This document shows positions 1 to 10,287 of a DNA stretch of 64,000 nt, in pieces. The notes beneath the pieces are model-generated. The model had not been told where the DNA came from, did no database searches, and saw only the letters and a program-made list of their open reading frames with translations. Position numbers and translations under genes: made by a program. The stretch is from assembly GCA_016715405.1 (NCBI GenBank), contig JADKAE010000001.1:232089-296088 (forward strand), read 5' to 3'. This DNA comes from Saprospiraceae bacterium (GTDB lineage Bacteria > Bacteroidota > Bacteroidia > Chitinophagales > Saprospiraceae). Numbering within the stretch: position 1 is the stretch's first letter; every line of letters starts with the position of its first letter.

Positions 1-1192
1 TCGCCCATACGCGGAAGCAGCGTTTTGTCGCTGTCATTGTATTCCAGGGTGATCTTGTAGTCGGTGTATTCGTATTTGTCGCCTACCCGGCCGTAGCGGT
101 CTTCGATTTTGGTATCGATAGGTTCGGCGTTAAATTGGGGCCGCGCAGCAGTGCCCGTTCGCCGTATTGTTCGCGGTTGATGTAGGGTATCAGGCGCATG
201 GCGTCGGTGGGCGCGTTCATATTCACCGGCGGGTTAGTATTGGCGCGAATGACGACCACTCCTATTATTGAGAACGAAATAGCCAGCAATGCCGCGCCAA
301 TCGTCAGATTTTGTATGGCACTATTTTCTTTGATATGGGCGTAACGCAATAACCCGACAATAATGCCGGCCACGATCAGCAGGGTAGGAATAAGTCCCGT
401 ATGGAATGGCAGGCCGAAGGAATTTACCATCAGCAGTTCCATTTTACTCCACAACATCGGGATACCTACGATGATCAGTTTTTGGGTAGCTACAATGAGC
501 AGTACACCGACAGCGGCGGCGGCGGCCATTCCCAAAAAGGTATGGTTTTTATATTTTTTAAAATAATAAAACAGCGCCAGCGCGGGGAAGGTGAGCAAGC
601 TCAGCAAGTGAACGCCGATAGAAAGGCCGGCCACATACACCGTCAGTAACAACCAGCGGTCGTGTTGGGGGTTGTTGGGCAGGCTGTACCATTTTACCGT
701 AGACCACAAGGTCAGTGCAGTGAAAAAGGTAGACATGGCGTATACTTCACCTTCTACTGCCGAAAACCAGATGGAGGTGCTAAAAGCGGTAGCCAAACCT
801 GCTACGATGCCGGCGCCGGCCAGTGCGATATCCTGGCCGCTTTGCAATTCGTTGCTGCGGCCTGCCAGTGCCAGGCGTCCCAACATGATGGTGATCCAAC
901 AAACCAGGGCGGCGGTTAAAGCGGTGCAAATTCCCGACATGAGGTTGACGGAAAAGGCGATGTTTTCCGGGTTGTCAGAAACGAGCGTAGCCACCCAGGT
1001 AAAAAGGCGGCCAACTAACACGAAAAAGGGAGCTCCCGGAGGGTGTACTACCTGAAGTTTGTAAGCGCCGAGGATGAATTCGCCGCAATCCCACAAACTA
1101 CCTGTTCGTTCTGCTGAAAAATAATAAACCGTCAGGGCGATAGCAAAAACGAGCCACCCCGCGATTTTATGCAACAAGTTAGATGATCCCAT
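1..1192 (-). CDS. DUF2723 (TMEM260-like) polytopic membrane protein, 3' part outside window
   Basis: The N-terminus carries the DUF2723 hallmark: a first membrane helix (about residues 11-26), then DCGEF at 35-39 and HPPGAP at 50-55, followed by at least seven more hydrophobic segments. The family is related to eukaryotic TMEM260 O-mannosyltransferases, so a lipid-linked sugar transferase at the inner membrane is likely; the substrate is unknown. The reading frame breaks near position 137 in a CCCC run (coding strand). The other frame continues the family-like sequence to the window edge, so the early stop at 83 is probably an indel. The ATG at 1192 is preceded by a TACCTTTG element. Confidence 0.8.
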
Positions 1193-1239
1193 TGGGTAAA
1201 GGTTTTCGAATGTCGATATGTGCTGTTTTACAAGAACTG

Positions 1240-1247
1240 CAAAGGTA
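1240..1247 (-). promoter_or_regulatory. Candidate -7 element TACCTTTG for the DUF2723 gene
   Basis: On the minus strand TACCTTTG matches the Bacteroidota sigma-A -7 consensus TAnnTTTG and lies about 48 nt upstream of the ATG. No clear TTG is seen at the -33 position. Confidence 0.5.
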
Positions 1248-1263
1248 AAAAAAAATTTCAGAG

Positions 1264-1812
1264 CTAATCTTTGGGTAAACTTTGATAGATAGCAATAAAA
1301 ACGAGGGCCATTTTCATGGGCAAGTCAATGCTGGGGTCGAGTTCGTCTTCGATTATCCAGTCGCGGGGGTCGCCCTCCCAGGCGGTATAGATGGAAAAAT
1401 AGCCGTGGTCGGAGTCTCTGATAGCCCACAAGTCGCTGGTATTGCCATACCGGCTGCTGAGGGTGAATTGCCGGTCGTTATCAGAGATACGCCACTCGCG
1501 GAAATCACTTTTGAAGAGGGTTCGCGCCGAGATGATGCGATTGTCGCCCCTGATCTCCCATTCGTTGGGGTCTTCATTCCACTTTAGCCTGATTTGGCCG
1601 GTAGATTCTCCCAGGCGGTATTCCCATTCGGTCCAATTGTCGAGGTTGGTCCAGCGCAGGCGCAATTCGCCGGGTTCTTCTTCCTCTTCGGCAAAAACGA
1701 TCCATTCGCCAAAAGAATCGCTCCAGCGGGTAGCTATTCCCGATAGTTGTTGTGCCTCAGCACGCCATGTACAAATGAGCAATAAAACTAACAGGCAGGT
1801 TTTGTATGTCAT
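1264..1812 (-). CDS. Secreted protein with six Trp-rich ~24-residue repeats
   Basis: I do not recognise a named family. From the ATG at 1812 the protein has a clean signal peptide (about 20 residues ending AEA) and then six repeats of about 22-28 residues, with a pattern like hydrophobic-x-L-x-W, x-x-D/N, then EW or DW and a hydrophobic-R-D/G turn. Examples of repeat cores are WNEDPNEWEIRG, FKSDFREWRISD and WEGDPRDWIIED. Such alternation suggests a small beta-repeat fold outside the cytoplasm. A longer start at 1866 would bury the signal peptide and is less likely. It lies 68 nt downstream of the CotH-like gene on the same strand. Confidence 0.6.
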   Translation of the reverse strand: MTYKTCLLVLLLICTWRAEAQQLSGIATRWSDSFGEWIVFAEEEEEPGELRLRWTNLDNWTEWEYRLGESTGQIRLKWNEDPNEWEIRGDNRIISARTLFKSDFREWRISDNDRQFTLSSRYGNTSDLWAIRDSDHGYFSIYTAWEGDPRDWIIEDELDPSIDLPMKMALVFIAIYQSLPKD

Positions 1813-1880
1813 TGCGTGGAATGGTTGTGGAATGGTTATAGTTAAATAACGCATTTTCAATGACAAATGTACGTAATCGT

Positions 1881-4224
1881 CTATAATATCCCTCTATTGC
1901 GCAGGTAGAGCATGAATAAGGCGAGTAAGAAAACGGCGGCAGCCACCCCGATTTGTATCCATTGGGCCTGGGCGCCCTGTATACTGCTCTCCACATAGTG
2001 CGGATTAGGCAGGTTGGGCGAGCCCGTGCCGAGGCGTTGTTCCCAATTGCCTGGATCGCTGTTGTCGAGCGTAGGCAGCAACAAGCTTAAGGTGAATACG
2101 GTGTCAAGAGGGGGAATGTCGTACCCAATACTATCTACTGCAGCGCCGAGGCTGGAAAAGAGCGCGAGGGTTTCTGTGCGTTTGTGGAGACCGAAACCGA
2201 GCCCGCCGATGACGTTGTAGGCCTCCGGGAAATTGCGGATAAACTTGCTACCGTCGCGGCAAACGACCAGGTAGTCTTTGGGCGCAATCCGCACATCGGG
2301 GAATATGAACTCGTTTTTGCCGTCGGTGAGCACCCAGTTGTGCAAGGGCACTTCTTCGTCGCTGTGGTTGTAGAGCTCTATCCAGTCGCCGGTGCGCTTG
2401 TTATTGGCGCAAATTTCGTTGATCATGACTTTGTTGGCGAGGGGATCTTCAAAACGTTCAAAACGAGCTTTGATGAAGTATTTTTTTTGCCGGAGCGAAA
2501 GGCTGAATTCGCGCCGATCTTCGGATACCGGCACTCCCTCCCAGCCGGTGAACCGGTAGCCATAGTCGGGCACGGCCTTTATAGAGATGGGATAGCGTTC
2601 GAAGTATACCCCTTGAAAATACCGGTCGCGAACGCGCACATGGTCGTTGATTAAAATGGTCCCCCCCGTAGAGGCTAAGGCTTCTACCTGGCGCAGCGCG
2701 CCGGTGTTGAATTTTTCCATGATGTGCATGCGCATATAGCGCGGGCGCTCTTGTGCGAAAGTGCGCAACACGTCAACCTGGTCGTTCCATTTAGATGCGC
2801 TCAGGTTCCAGCGTTGCAGGTGGCGCGGCATCTCGGGTTCGAGGTTGAAATAAAAATCGTCGATGCGGTTCAACACCCGGTCTACGGCAAAGGTGGTATT
2901 GAGGTGGTCGGCAAAGCGATTTACAAAGTCAGTTTTAAATTGCTTGTTTTCCAGCAATTCGCGAAGCAAAAAGGTACTCCAGGGTGGGTTGGGCCAATAC
3001 GGGCCGTTGGGCTTGGTGTGAAATGCCAGGCTATTATTTCTGTAGGCTTTTTTCGTTTGCAGTCCGAAACCCCAGTCGGTATCGTAGAGTATCCAACGCC
3101 AGCGACCGCCGGTCGTGCGGGGACGCCAGTATTTGATATTGCCGCGGCATCCTGGTTGTCGTAAAATATCTGTGCGATCTGGTAGTCCATGAAGTTGTCT
3201 ACCTCCATCAGCTTTTGCACATAGGCGTAGTTGGCGGAATCGCGTAGTCCTTTTTTTTCTATAAAAGAAAGCATGTGCCGGTAATGGCGGATACTGCCCC
3301 GGCGCACAAGACCTTTGTGTTCGAGCAGGTCGATGCTGTCTTTGTCTACGTCGTGGTGGTCGGCGATAAAAAATCGGTTGACCTTTTCACGGATGTTGTA
3401 GATACCCCAGTATTTGCCGTTGATGTATACGTGCACGGGGCGGTAGGCTTGTTTGTCGATATCGACTTCGTCGAGCAGGCCGGTCATGAAGGCGTCGCGA
3501 AAATGCGTTTTGCCAAAATCGCTGCCGCTGTTGCGCAGCTCCATGAACTTGATATCCTTTGGGCCCTCTTCGCCAAAAAGGATGGTCGAAGCGCGATTCG
3601 CCGAAGCGTTTGCGGGCTACCAGGGCCAGTGACTTCTGGGGAAAGAGCCGGCTCATGCCCCCGAAAAGACGCATACCCGTCAGGCTACTGTGCACCAGTT
3701 TGCCGTCGCTTTCAATAATGTCGATGTGGACGGGAATTTCTTTGCGGCTCCAGAAGTTGGCGCCAGGTTTGTGCCAAAGGGTGTCGCGCACAGCGGCGCC
3801 CTGCATAAATAAACCTTTCTGTGGATCGAATAAAAATTCGTCGGTTACGCCGATGGATACGACGGGAAATGTAGTAGCGGGTTCGTCAATCAGATAGGTT
3901 TGTCCGCATAGCAGGCTTTTTGCCGTCCAGATAGGCAACGGCGCGCACTACGCTGGTTGTAGAGACGTAAAAAGGGCCTTCGTAAGTCAGGGACCGGGGC
4001 GAGGGCGAGCTGCCGTCGAGGGTGTAATAAATCGCAGCGCCCGGGCAAATGAGTTTCACTTCTACGCCTTGTTCGTAAAAACCACCCTGCGGCGCAAAAA
4101 GCAACTCGAGCGGCGCGTCGTCCTGCCCGGGTTTGCTTTGCTGTGCCACAGCGTACAGGCTGAGCAGGGCCAATAATGCGATTAAGGTGGTTCTCTTCAA
4201 GGTGTCAGATCGATTTTTGGTCAA
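1881..4224 (-). CDS. CotH-like protein with chitobiase-type and lamin-tail domains, broken by three frameshifts
   Basis: Reading across three frames restores one protein of about 780 residues. In order it has a signal peptide, a CHB_HEX_C-like domain (IYYTLDGSSPSPRS), a CotH core with VHVYINGKYWGIYNIREKV, the continuation WILYDTDWGFG, a lamin-tail domain (MINEICANNKRTGDWIELYN) and a C-terminal membrane helix just before the stop at 1881. CotH proteins are atypical protein kinases; lamin-tail domains are common on secreted Bacteroidota proteins. Breaks lie near 3905, 3577 (T run) and 3148. No ATG fits the start: the signal peptide begins at a TTG at 4200 or 4224, so a further error there is possible. 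Confidence 0.75.
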
Positions 4225-4362
4225 CGACTTTTTATTGTCGCCTTGGGTGTATACTATTTTGTGGGCGAAAAGTTACATTAACTACGGATTTTGATAACAA
4301 TCGAGTTGTAATCTAAAACTGGAAATAGCCCTGCTTTATTACATTTTGCTGATATTAAGCGC

Positions 4363-5166
4363 TCAATGTTGTTGTACTACAACCACATTTGCAGGCGCTG
4401 CAATTCCCTCCCGATCAAAGGCTATTTTGATATGTTCGTGCATATAAAAATAGGTATCCCAATAATGGGCGCTATCACACCAGGGACGAACGGCAAAAAC
4501 ATACCTATCGGGGTTGAGTTCCGTAACGAGAATATCAACGGGTTTAGATTTAAGTACCATCGGGCAGTTATCGGCTACTTGCTGGATGGTGGCCCGCACG
4601 GTGTCTATAGAATTTCTGGTTCCCACACCAAACGCCATGTCTACCCTTATTTCGCCTTGTCCACTTATATTGGTGATGATATTGGAGGTAACCAGACCGT
4701 TGGGTATGATAATCTTTTTATTGTCGGGGGTACGCAATACCGTATTGAATACGCCGATTTCTTCTACATTTCCGGTTTGTCCGCCGCCGATACTTACTAA
4801 TTCTCCTACTTTGTATGGTTTGAAAATTAATAATAATACGCCGCTGGCAAAATGCCCGATACTGCCCTGCAAAGCCAGGCCGATTGCGAAAGCCAAGGCG
4901 CTGAAAATTGCGATAAAGGAAGTGGTTTCTATGCCAAACATACCTGCGATGCTGAGCAAAAGCATTATTTTCAGGCCTGCATTCACCAATGATCGAAGGA
5001 AAGGCTTCACATTGGCATCAAAACTTCTTGCGGCCATGGATTTGTCCACCAAACGCGTGAACCACCCAATAAGCTGTAAACCAATAACAAGCGTGAGCAA
5101 TGCCAGAAGTACCTTGGGTGCGTAGGCCACAAACATAGAGGTAAGCAGGTCGATGTACTTTTCCAT
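4363..5166 (-). CDS. mscS: Small-conductance mechanosensitive channel (MscS family)
   Basis: A 267-residue protein with three N-terminal membrane helices and the Ala/Gly-rich pore helix of MscS (AIGLALQGSIGHFASGVLLL, about residues 92-111). The beta domain follows (VEEIGVFNTVLRTPDNKKIIIPNG) and then the mixed alpha/beta C-terminal domain. Length and order match the E. coli MscS class. It releases solutes on hypo-osmotic shock through the inner membrane. It stands alone, divergent from the GH1 gene. Confidence 0.92.
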   Translation of the reverse strand: MEKYIDLLTSMFVAYAPKVLLALLTLVIGLQLIGWFTRLVDKSMAARSFDANVKPFLRSLVNAGLKIMLLLSIAGMFGIETTSFIAIFSALAFAIGLALQGSIGHFASGVLLLIFKPYKVGELVSIGGGQTGNVEEIGVFNTVLRTPDNKKIIIPNGLVTSNIITNISGQGEIRVDMAFGVGTRNSIDTVRATIQQVADNCPMVLKSKPVDILVTELNPDRYVFAVRPWCDSAHYWDTYFYMHEHIKIAFDREGIAAPANVVVVQQH

Positions 5167-5257
5167 TCTTTATTAGCTGTTTTAGGTTGTTAATGCATAT
5201 TCAGACGGACTAAAGCGCGTAAGTCACGTGCCGATTTTAAACAAAATTAACTACTTT

Positions 5258-6532
5258 ATGCCAGCCTTTACCTTTCCTGATGATTTCCTCTGGGGCGCAG
5301 CAGCTTCAGCTTACCAGACAGAAGGAAGCAACATCCACAATGACTGGCACGACGCCGAACGGAAGGAACAGCAAAAGCCCCCCGGCAAACGCCGCCTGGC
5401 CGAATGCTGCAGCGACGCCTGCGACCACTGGAACCGCTACGAAGAAGATTACGACCTGGCGCTCGAAATGGGCATTCAAATGCACCGCCTGTCGATAGAA
5501 TGGTCGCGCATTTTTCCCGCCGAAAACGAGGTAGACCGCGATGCTATCGCCCAATACCGGGCTATGATGGAGGCGCTGCACAGCCGCGGCATCAAGGTGA
5601 TGCTGTGCCTGCACCATTTTACCATTCCGCGTTGGGTACTTGCACAGGGTGGCTTTGAAAATCGCCGGCTGTTTATGACCCACTTCGAGCGCTATCTCGA
5701 GACTATCGTGCCGGCGGTCGGCGACCTGGTCGACTACTGGCTGCCTATCAATGAACCCAATGTGGTGCCGCTGGCGGGTTTTTTCGGCAAGTTGTTCCCT
5801 CCTTTTAAAGCCAATTTCCTGGCTTTTGTGAAGGTGTACCGCACCTTTTTTACCATGCACGCCAGGAGTTACCGCGTGATCAAGGCCCATTTTCCCGAGG
5901 CGCCGGTGGGTGTGGCGTTTGCGTTTATGCACTTTCAGCCCTACAATCCCGGCAACATAATGCACCGCTGGGGCGCCGCTTTTGCCAACCGGGCGGCCAA
6001 TCTTTGCTTTTTTGAAGCCGTGAAAACAGGCCGCATCGGCTTCCCGCTCGGCCTGGGCGATACGATACCCGAGCTGCGTGGCGCCATGGATTTTGTGGGG
6101 CTCAACTATTACACTACGCTTTACATGAAAGGCCTGCGACCTGTGGAGAAAAAGCCGGGCGACCTGGTCACTGATATGGGCTGGATTTTATACCCGCATG
6201 GCATCTACGAAATCCTGCAATACCTGGGACGCAGCATCGATCTGCCGATTATCGTCACCGAAAACGGCGTGGCCACTACCGATGAAAATTTCCGCATCCA
6301 ATACCTGGAAGCGCACTTACGCCAGGTGCACCGCGCTATTGAGGAGGGCGTGCCGGTAAAAGGCTATATGTGCTGGTCGCTGACCGACAATTTCGAGTGG
6401 CAGCACGGCTACAAGATGCGGTTTGGGTTGATTCACGTGGATTTTGCCACGCAACAACGCACCATCAAGGCAGGGGGAAGATGGTATGGGGGGGTAATCC
6501 GGGAGAATGGATTTTTGATGTTGGATGTTTGA
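5258..6532 (+). CDS. Glycoside hydrolase family 1 (beta-glucosidase-like)
   Basis: Begins FPDDFLWGAAASAYQTEGS, the GH1 N-terminal signature. The acid/base Glu lies in LPINEPN (about residue 165) and the nucleophile in IVTENG (about 334); GYMCWSLTDNFEW forms the end of the barrel. At 424 residues it is a normal to slightly short family member without a signal peptide, so it is probably cytoplasmic and hydrolyses beta-glycosides. The ATG at 5258 is preferred over a GTG at 5228 because the family start aligns there. The last codons (LDV and stop) come from a GATGTT-type repeat. Confidence 0.9.
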   Translation: MPAFTFPDDFLWGAAASAYQTEGSNIHNDWHDAERKEQQKPPGKRRLAECCSDACDHWNRYEEDYDLALEMGIQMHRLSIEWSRIFPAENEVDRDAIAQYRAMMEALHSRGIKVMLCLHHFTIPRWVLAQGGFENRRLFMTHFERYLETIVPAVGDLVDYWLPINEPNVVPLAGFFGKLFPPFKANFLAFVKVYRTFFTMHARSYRVIKAHFPEAPVGVAFAFMHFQPYNPGNIMHRWGAAFANRAANLCFFEAVKTGRIGFPLGLGDTIPELRGAMDFVGLNYYTTLYMKGLRPVEKKPGDLVTDMGWILYPHGIYEILQYLGRSIDLPIIVTENGVATTDENFRIQYLEAHLRQVHRAIEEGVPVKGYMCWSLTDNFEWQHGYKMRFGLIHVDFATQQRTIKAGGRWYGGVIRENGFLMLDV

Positions 6533-6540
6533 TGTTGGGT
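6516..6540 (+). repeat. GATGTT-type short repeat overlapping the GH1 stop codon
   Basis: Alternating GATGTTG/GATGTTT heptamers, with the TGA stop of the GH1 gene inside. The same repeat recurs on the other strand at about 63089-63140, where it again supplies a gene end. Confidence 0.6.
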
Positions 6541-6554
6541 TGGAAATTTACCTT

Positions 6555-7145
6555 CTAATCTATATTTAGGATGCTATCAATTTTACTTTTCAGTTTGTCA
6601 TAAGACACACTGCTTGTCAGGTTTTGAAGCGATTTTAGTCCTATGGTTTTTCTTTCATCACCGAGCGCTAAAGTCGAAAGAACATAGAACTCCCATTGAT
6701 CAATACTGAGGGGATTTATTGATTCTTGGTTTTTATGATGAAGTAAGCAAAAAACGTAGACATCAACATGTCTTTTTGACTCTTTTGCTAGCTCATTAGA
6801 TTCCTTATCCCAAGCTTTAGATGGTTTTATTGAAAAAATGATATTTGAGTAATCCTTTTGCGCCCAAGACTGTATATAGGCAGAAGATTTGACCTCGATT
6901 TTTATTCCATTTGGGGTTTCAAGGTCAAAAGCGCCCCATTCGTTTCTAGTATTATTTTTAACAAGATCCAAAGCCGTTGCAACGATAAATTCAGCAAAGA
7001 TGCCCCGTGTTGCATTGCTCAATATATCTGAAACGCTCCATTTCCAAAAATCTAGTAAATTATAACCAATTGGGTTATCATAAAAAGTAAGAGTTTCTTC
7101 TCCTGTTTTTAAAGCGGCCTGAATTGATTTCAACTGTTCATTCAT
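6555..7145 (-). CDS. Lone PD-(D/E)XK nuclease-like protein
   Basis: A 196-residue cytoplasmic protein without a recognised family name. It contains GIFAEFIVA (possible helix with active-site Glu, about residues 48-56), then EWGAFDLETPNGIKIEVKSS (about 69-88). The D...EVK arrangement after a beta hairpin is the PD-(D/E)XK nuclease core. The DNA is much richer in A/T than its neighbours, and the gene sits alone between unrelated genes, which suggests transfer. Without a methylase or helicase beside it, a restriction role is unproven. Confidence 0.5.
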   Translation of the reverse strand: MNEQLKSIQAALKTGEETLTFYDNPIGYNLLDFWKWSVSDILSNATRGIFAEFIVATALDLVKNNTRNEWGAFDLETPNGIKIEVKSSAYIQSWAQKDYSNIIFSIKPSKAWDKESNELAKESKRHVDVYVFCLLHHKNQESINPLSIDQWEFYVLSTLALGDERKTIGLKSLQNLTSSVSYDKLKSKIDSILNID

Positions 7146-7196
7146 ATCACTGTATTTAATCGCACCTATAATTATTAGGACATAAACATAGCATGA

Positions 7197-7252
7197 AAAG
7201 AGGGAGGCAAGGTGATCCCTCCCTCTCTCCCTCCCTCCCTCTCACACTCAAA
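7197..7252. repeat. C/T-rich low-complexity tract between genes
   Basis: A run of CCCTCCCT and CTCTCC units fills the gap downstream of the T9SS gene. A related purine-rich tract (on the + strand) lies at 16792-16860. Confidence 0.5.
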
Positions 7253-7270
7253 CTATGACAATCACGTAGC

Positions 7271-10123
7271 CTACCGCTGCAACACCACCCTGCCGATAGC
7301 CAGGCCTTCCTGATATTGCACCTGCACCATATAAACACCATTGGGCAGGTGAGCAAGGCTCAGCGATACCTGGCGGTTTTCTCCGGTGAGGTTTTGCTGC
7401 CATACCTGGCGGCCTTGTGCATCGATTACCTGGAGCCTGGAGGCGCCGGCATTGGTTGGCAAGTTGATCGTCACCTCTCCGCTGCTCGGGTTGGGCTGCA
7501 GGGCCAGCTTTTCGGCTTTTGCCTCGTTAGTTGATTCCACAATAAGGAAGACGGCTTCTACCGGCACTCGTTCACTTACGCATTCTGCGTCGGGTAGTTT
7601 GATTTCCCAATTGTAGAAGTAGTAGTATACGTCGGTGCCGAAATTGGCTTCGTTGATGCTGAGCACGCCGGGCGTCACGTAGGGATATGTTACAGTAGCG
7701 CCATTGGTGCGCTGCAGGCGCGGGCTGTTGTATCCAAATAATGTGTTGTTTTGCGCGGTATTGGTAGTCAGTTTCAATCCGTCGGCAACGGGCACTGCGA
7801 AATTGAGGTCGAGAACACTCTCACCCATGGGAATATTGAGGGCCAACGATTGCAACACGTTGTCGGTGGCATCGCGCAATTCGATGATGCGGTCGCCGGG
7901 GGTGTCGGTGTATACTTTGACGCTTCGAAGCGTAAACGGCGTATAACTGTCGAACCAGAGCTCTCCGTTAAACTGGTTGCCGCTGTACTGCGAGTTCCCC
8001 GTGTGTTCTGGCGCGCCGCCGTAGTACAGAGGGCCGGGATAAAACTCGGGATCTTCTACGTAGTAGGTTGTTGTTTCCGTCAGAAGGGGTATAATCAGCG
8101 TATCGTTTTCAGCCAGCAAATTGCCGCCCACAGGCGCATCGTACCAGCGTGGCGCATCGCCTGTAGCGGTGAGGATGGCCTCGGCAGGTTCGTTGATGAT
8201 CGTATCTGTAGTTATTTCGGGAGCAGGAGCCGGCAGTACTTCTACGTGGATAGTGGCGGAGGTAAAGTCGCTGCACAAACCGGGTGTGATGACGAAATAA
8301 TCGCCGGTGGTCGTTGCAGCGATCACATTCGTAGTCTCGCCTGTCGACCAAAGGTAAGACGACGCGGGGCCTGTGCTGATGGTCACGCTGCTGCCGGCAC
8401 AGAAAATAGTGTCGCCATCAGCGGCTATATCGGGTATAGACACAGGATCGACAGTGATGACTACCGGCGCCGAGGATGCCGAACAACCGTCTTCGTTGTA
8501 AGCTATCACGCTATAGCTGCCCGAGGTGGTCGCAACTATGCTTTGTGTAGTCTCGCCGTTCGACCAGAGGTAAGAAGAAGCATCGCCGGCAGTAAGTGTC
8601 AGGCTTTCACCCGGACAAAATACAGTGGGGCCATCGTAGGTGACTGCGGCGGTGGGAGGCACACAGTTGCCTTCCAACAGCGTGAGGAATTGATCCGCAG
8701 CTATGTTGTAATACGAATCAAAAGTACCGCTGGGCCAACGCACGGTCATGGAGTCTATCATCGTGTTGGCGCCCAAGCCGAAATGCTGGGTAAAAGAATT
8801 CATAATACCGTAGCTCTCTCCCGAGCGAACTTCGCGCACCTGCACGCCCCAAGGGCCGTAGATTGAGAGCTTGGCGCCGATGCCGTTTCGGTTGCTGGTA
8901 TCGCCTACCAGGGCAACTGCCAGAAAGTGGTTGTCATTATCGGTGGTATTCAACCACAATACATCAGCAATGTTGCTGGGCGTAGTGTATACTTCGGCGT
9001 AACCTCCGTAGATATCGAGCAGGCCGTCGGGGTTGAGGTCGCCCACGGCATAAGATTCGATTTGGTTATTATTAAAAATACCTTCTACTTCCGTAAAAGT
9101 ATGGTCACCGTTATTGCGGAAAAGGTATTGGGCAGTGCCAGAAACGAGGATGTCCACCCAGCCGTCGTTGTCCATGTCGCGGAAAATGCCCTGCAAAGGC
9201 AAGCCGCCGACATCTACTCCGCTTCCGGCGGTAATATCGGTAAACACGCCTGTGCCGTCGTTGAGCATCAGCATGCTGGGCACGTCGTGGTTGGTGATAA
9301 AGCAGTCGAGGTCGCCGTCGTTGTCGATATCGCCGAAGTCTGCCGTCCACGATTGAGCGCCGATTTTGAGGTTGGCGGCTTCGGCAGCTTCGGTGAAGTT
9401 GTTGTTGCCGTCGTTGACGAACAGGGCGTTGATGCGCCGGGGGTCAGCGGGGTTATTCACGCCCTGGCGGCATTTGGCGATATAGAGGTCGAGGTCGCCA
9501 TCATCGTCAAAGTCGGCCCATACGCTGCCGTAGTTGCCCGAGTTGTCCGAAGCCGGCACGGTGGCCATGTCGATCCAGTCGTCGGCGGTGGCGAAATTGC
9601 CCGTGCCGTCATTACTCCATATGCGACTTTCGCCATCGTCGTGGCAGCCGAAGGCATCCACCCAGCCGTCGTTGTTGATGTCGGCAAAATTAGAGCCCTG
9701 CACAAAAAGGGTGGCGCCGGGCAACAAGCTGGAGGTGTAAATAATGGAATCCGTACCGGAGGCTTTGTACAATTTCATACCATCGTAGCGGCCGCCGGTG
9801 AGAATATCGTTTAGTCCGTTATTGTCTACGTCGGCAATACACAAACTCCACTGGCTCATAGTGGATACCTGACTTATGACTACGGTGTTAAAACCGCTGC
9901 CGTCGGGGCGCTGGTATTCTACGGTGAGAATACGGCCATTGCGCAGGTGAGCAATATCGTCAAAACCGTCGCCGTTGAGGTCGGCTACGCCGATAGCCAC
10001 ACCGCTGTAGGAGTTGGGTTCTGCAAATAATTGGTTGGAGGCGCTAAAAGAGACTTGCGCATTTAGTCCTGCCACACTTGCCATCAGGCACAAAAACAAA
10101 AGCGTACCTATTTTTTCATGCAC
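7271..10123 (-). CDS. Secreted FG-GAP/ASPIC-UnbV protein with Ig-like domains and T9SS type A sorting domain
   Basis: The 950-residue protein has a signal peptide, then about seven FG-GAP/VCBS calcium-binding repeats (DLNGDGFDDI, DVDNNGLNDI, DFDDDGDLDLYI and similar) forming a propeller to about residue 400. An ASPIC/UnbV segment follows (MTVRWPSGTFD, near 460), then Ig/PKD-like repeats with SSYLWSNGETTQSI and SSYLWSTGETTNVI. The last 80 residues form a type A sorting domain (LALQPNPSSGEVTI ... GVYMVQVQ). It is expected at the cell surface or released, perhaps as an adhesin or glycan binder. It is divergent from the dehydrogenase gene. Confidence 0.88.
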   Translation of the reverse strand: MHEKIGTLLFLCLMASVAGLNAQVSFSASNQLFAEPNSYSGVAIGVADLNGDGFDDIAHLRNGRILTVEYQRPDGSGFNTVVISQVSTMSQWSLCIADVDNNGLNDILTGGRYDGMKLYKASGTDSIIYTSSLLPGATLFVQGSNFADINNDGWVDAFGCHDDGESRIWSNDGTGNFATADDWIDMATVPASDNSGNYGSVWADFDDDGDLDLYIAKCRQGVNNPADPRRINALFVNDGNNNFTEAAEAANLKIGAQSWTADFGDIDNDGDLDCFITNHDVPSMLMLNDGTGVFTDITAGSGVDVGGLPLQGIFRDMDNDGWVDILVSGTAQYLFRNNGDHTFTEVEGIFNNNQIESYAVGDLNPDGLLDIYGGYAEVYTTPSNIADVLWLNTTDNDNHFLAVALVGDTSNRNGIGAKLSIYGPWGVQVREVRSGESYGIMNSFTQHFGLGANTMIDSMTVRWPSGTFDSYYNIAADQFLTLLEGNCVPPTAAVTYDGPTVFCPGESLTLTAGDASSYLWSNGETTQSIVATTSGSYSVIAYNEDGCSASSAPVVITVDPVSIPDIAADGDTIFCAGSSVTISTGPASSYLWSTGETTNVIAATTTGDYFVITPGLCSDFTSATIHVEVLPAPAPEITTDTIINEPAEAILTATGDAPRWYDAPVGGNLLAENDTLIIPLLTETTTYYVEDPEFYPGPLYYGGAPEHTGNSQYSGNQFNGELWFDSYTPFTLRSVKVYTDTPGDRIIELRDATDNVLQSLALNIPMGESVLDLNFAVPVADGLKLTTNTAQNNTLFGYNSPRLQRTNGATVTYPYVTPGVLSINEANFGTDVYYYFYNWEIKLPDAECVSERVPVEAVFLIVESTNEAKAEKLALQPNPSSGEVTINLPTNAGASRLQVIDAQGRQVWQQNLTGENRQVSLSLAHLPNGVYMVQVQYQEGLAIGRVVLQR

Positions 10124-10287
10124 GGGTTGTTTGTTAGCTGAAAAAAGAAGGGTTGAAATTAGGAAAAAAGCAGCAATTCAAGCTGTTAATCTGACTATCG
10201 TCGGCCAGGCGACTTGGGTGAGGGGGCGAGGGGAGATTTTTTTTCGAACTACAGGAATGCGTATATTGCCTGTCATTATAGTGCTTT

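Noticed and set aside
7751..8866. Long + strand open frame opposite the FG-GAP/T9SS gene
   Set aside because: The minus-strand protein has clear repeat and sorting motifs; the + frame has low-complexity composition typical of antisense reading.
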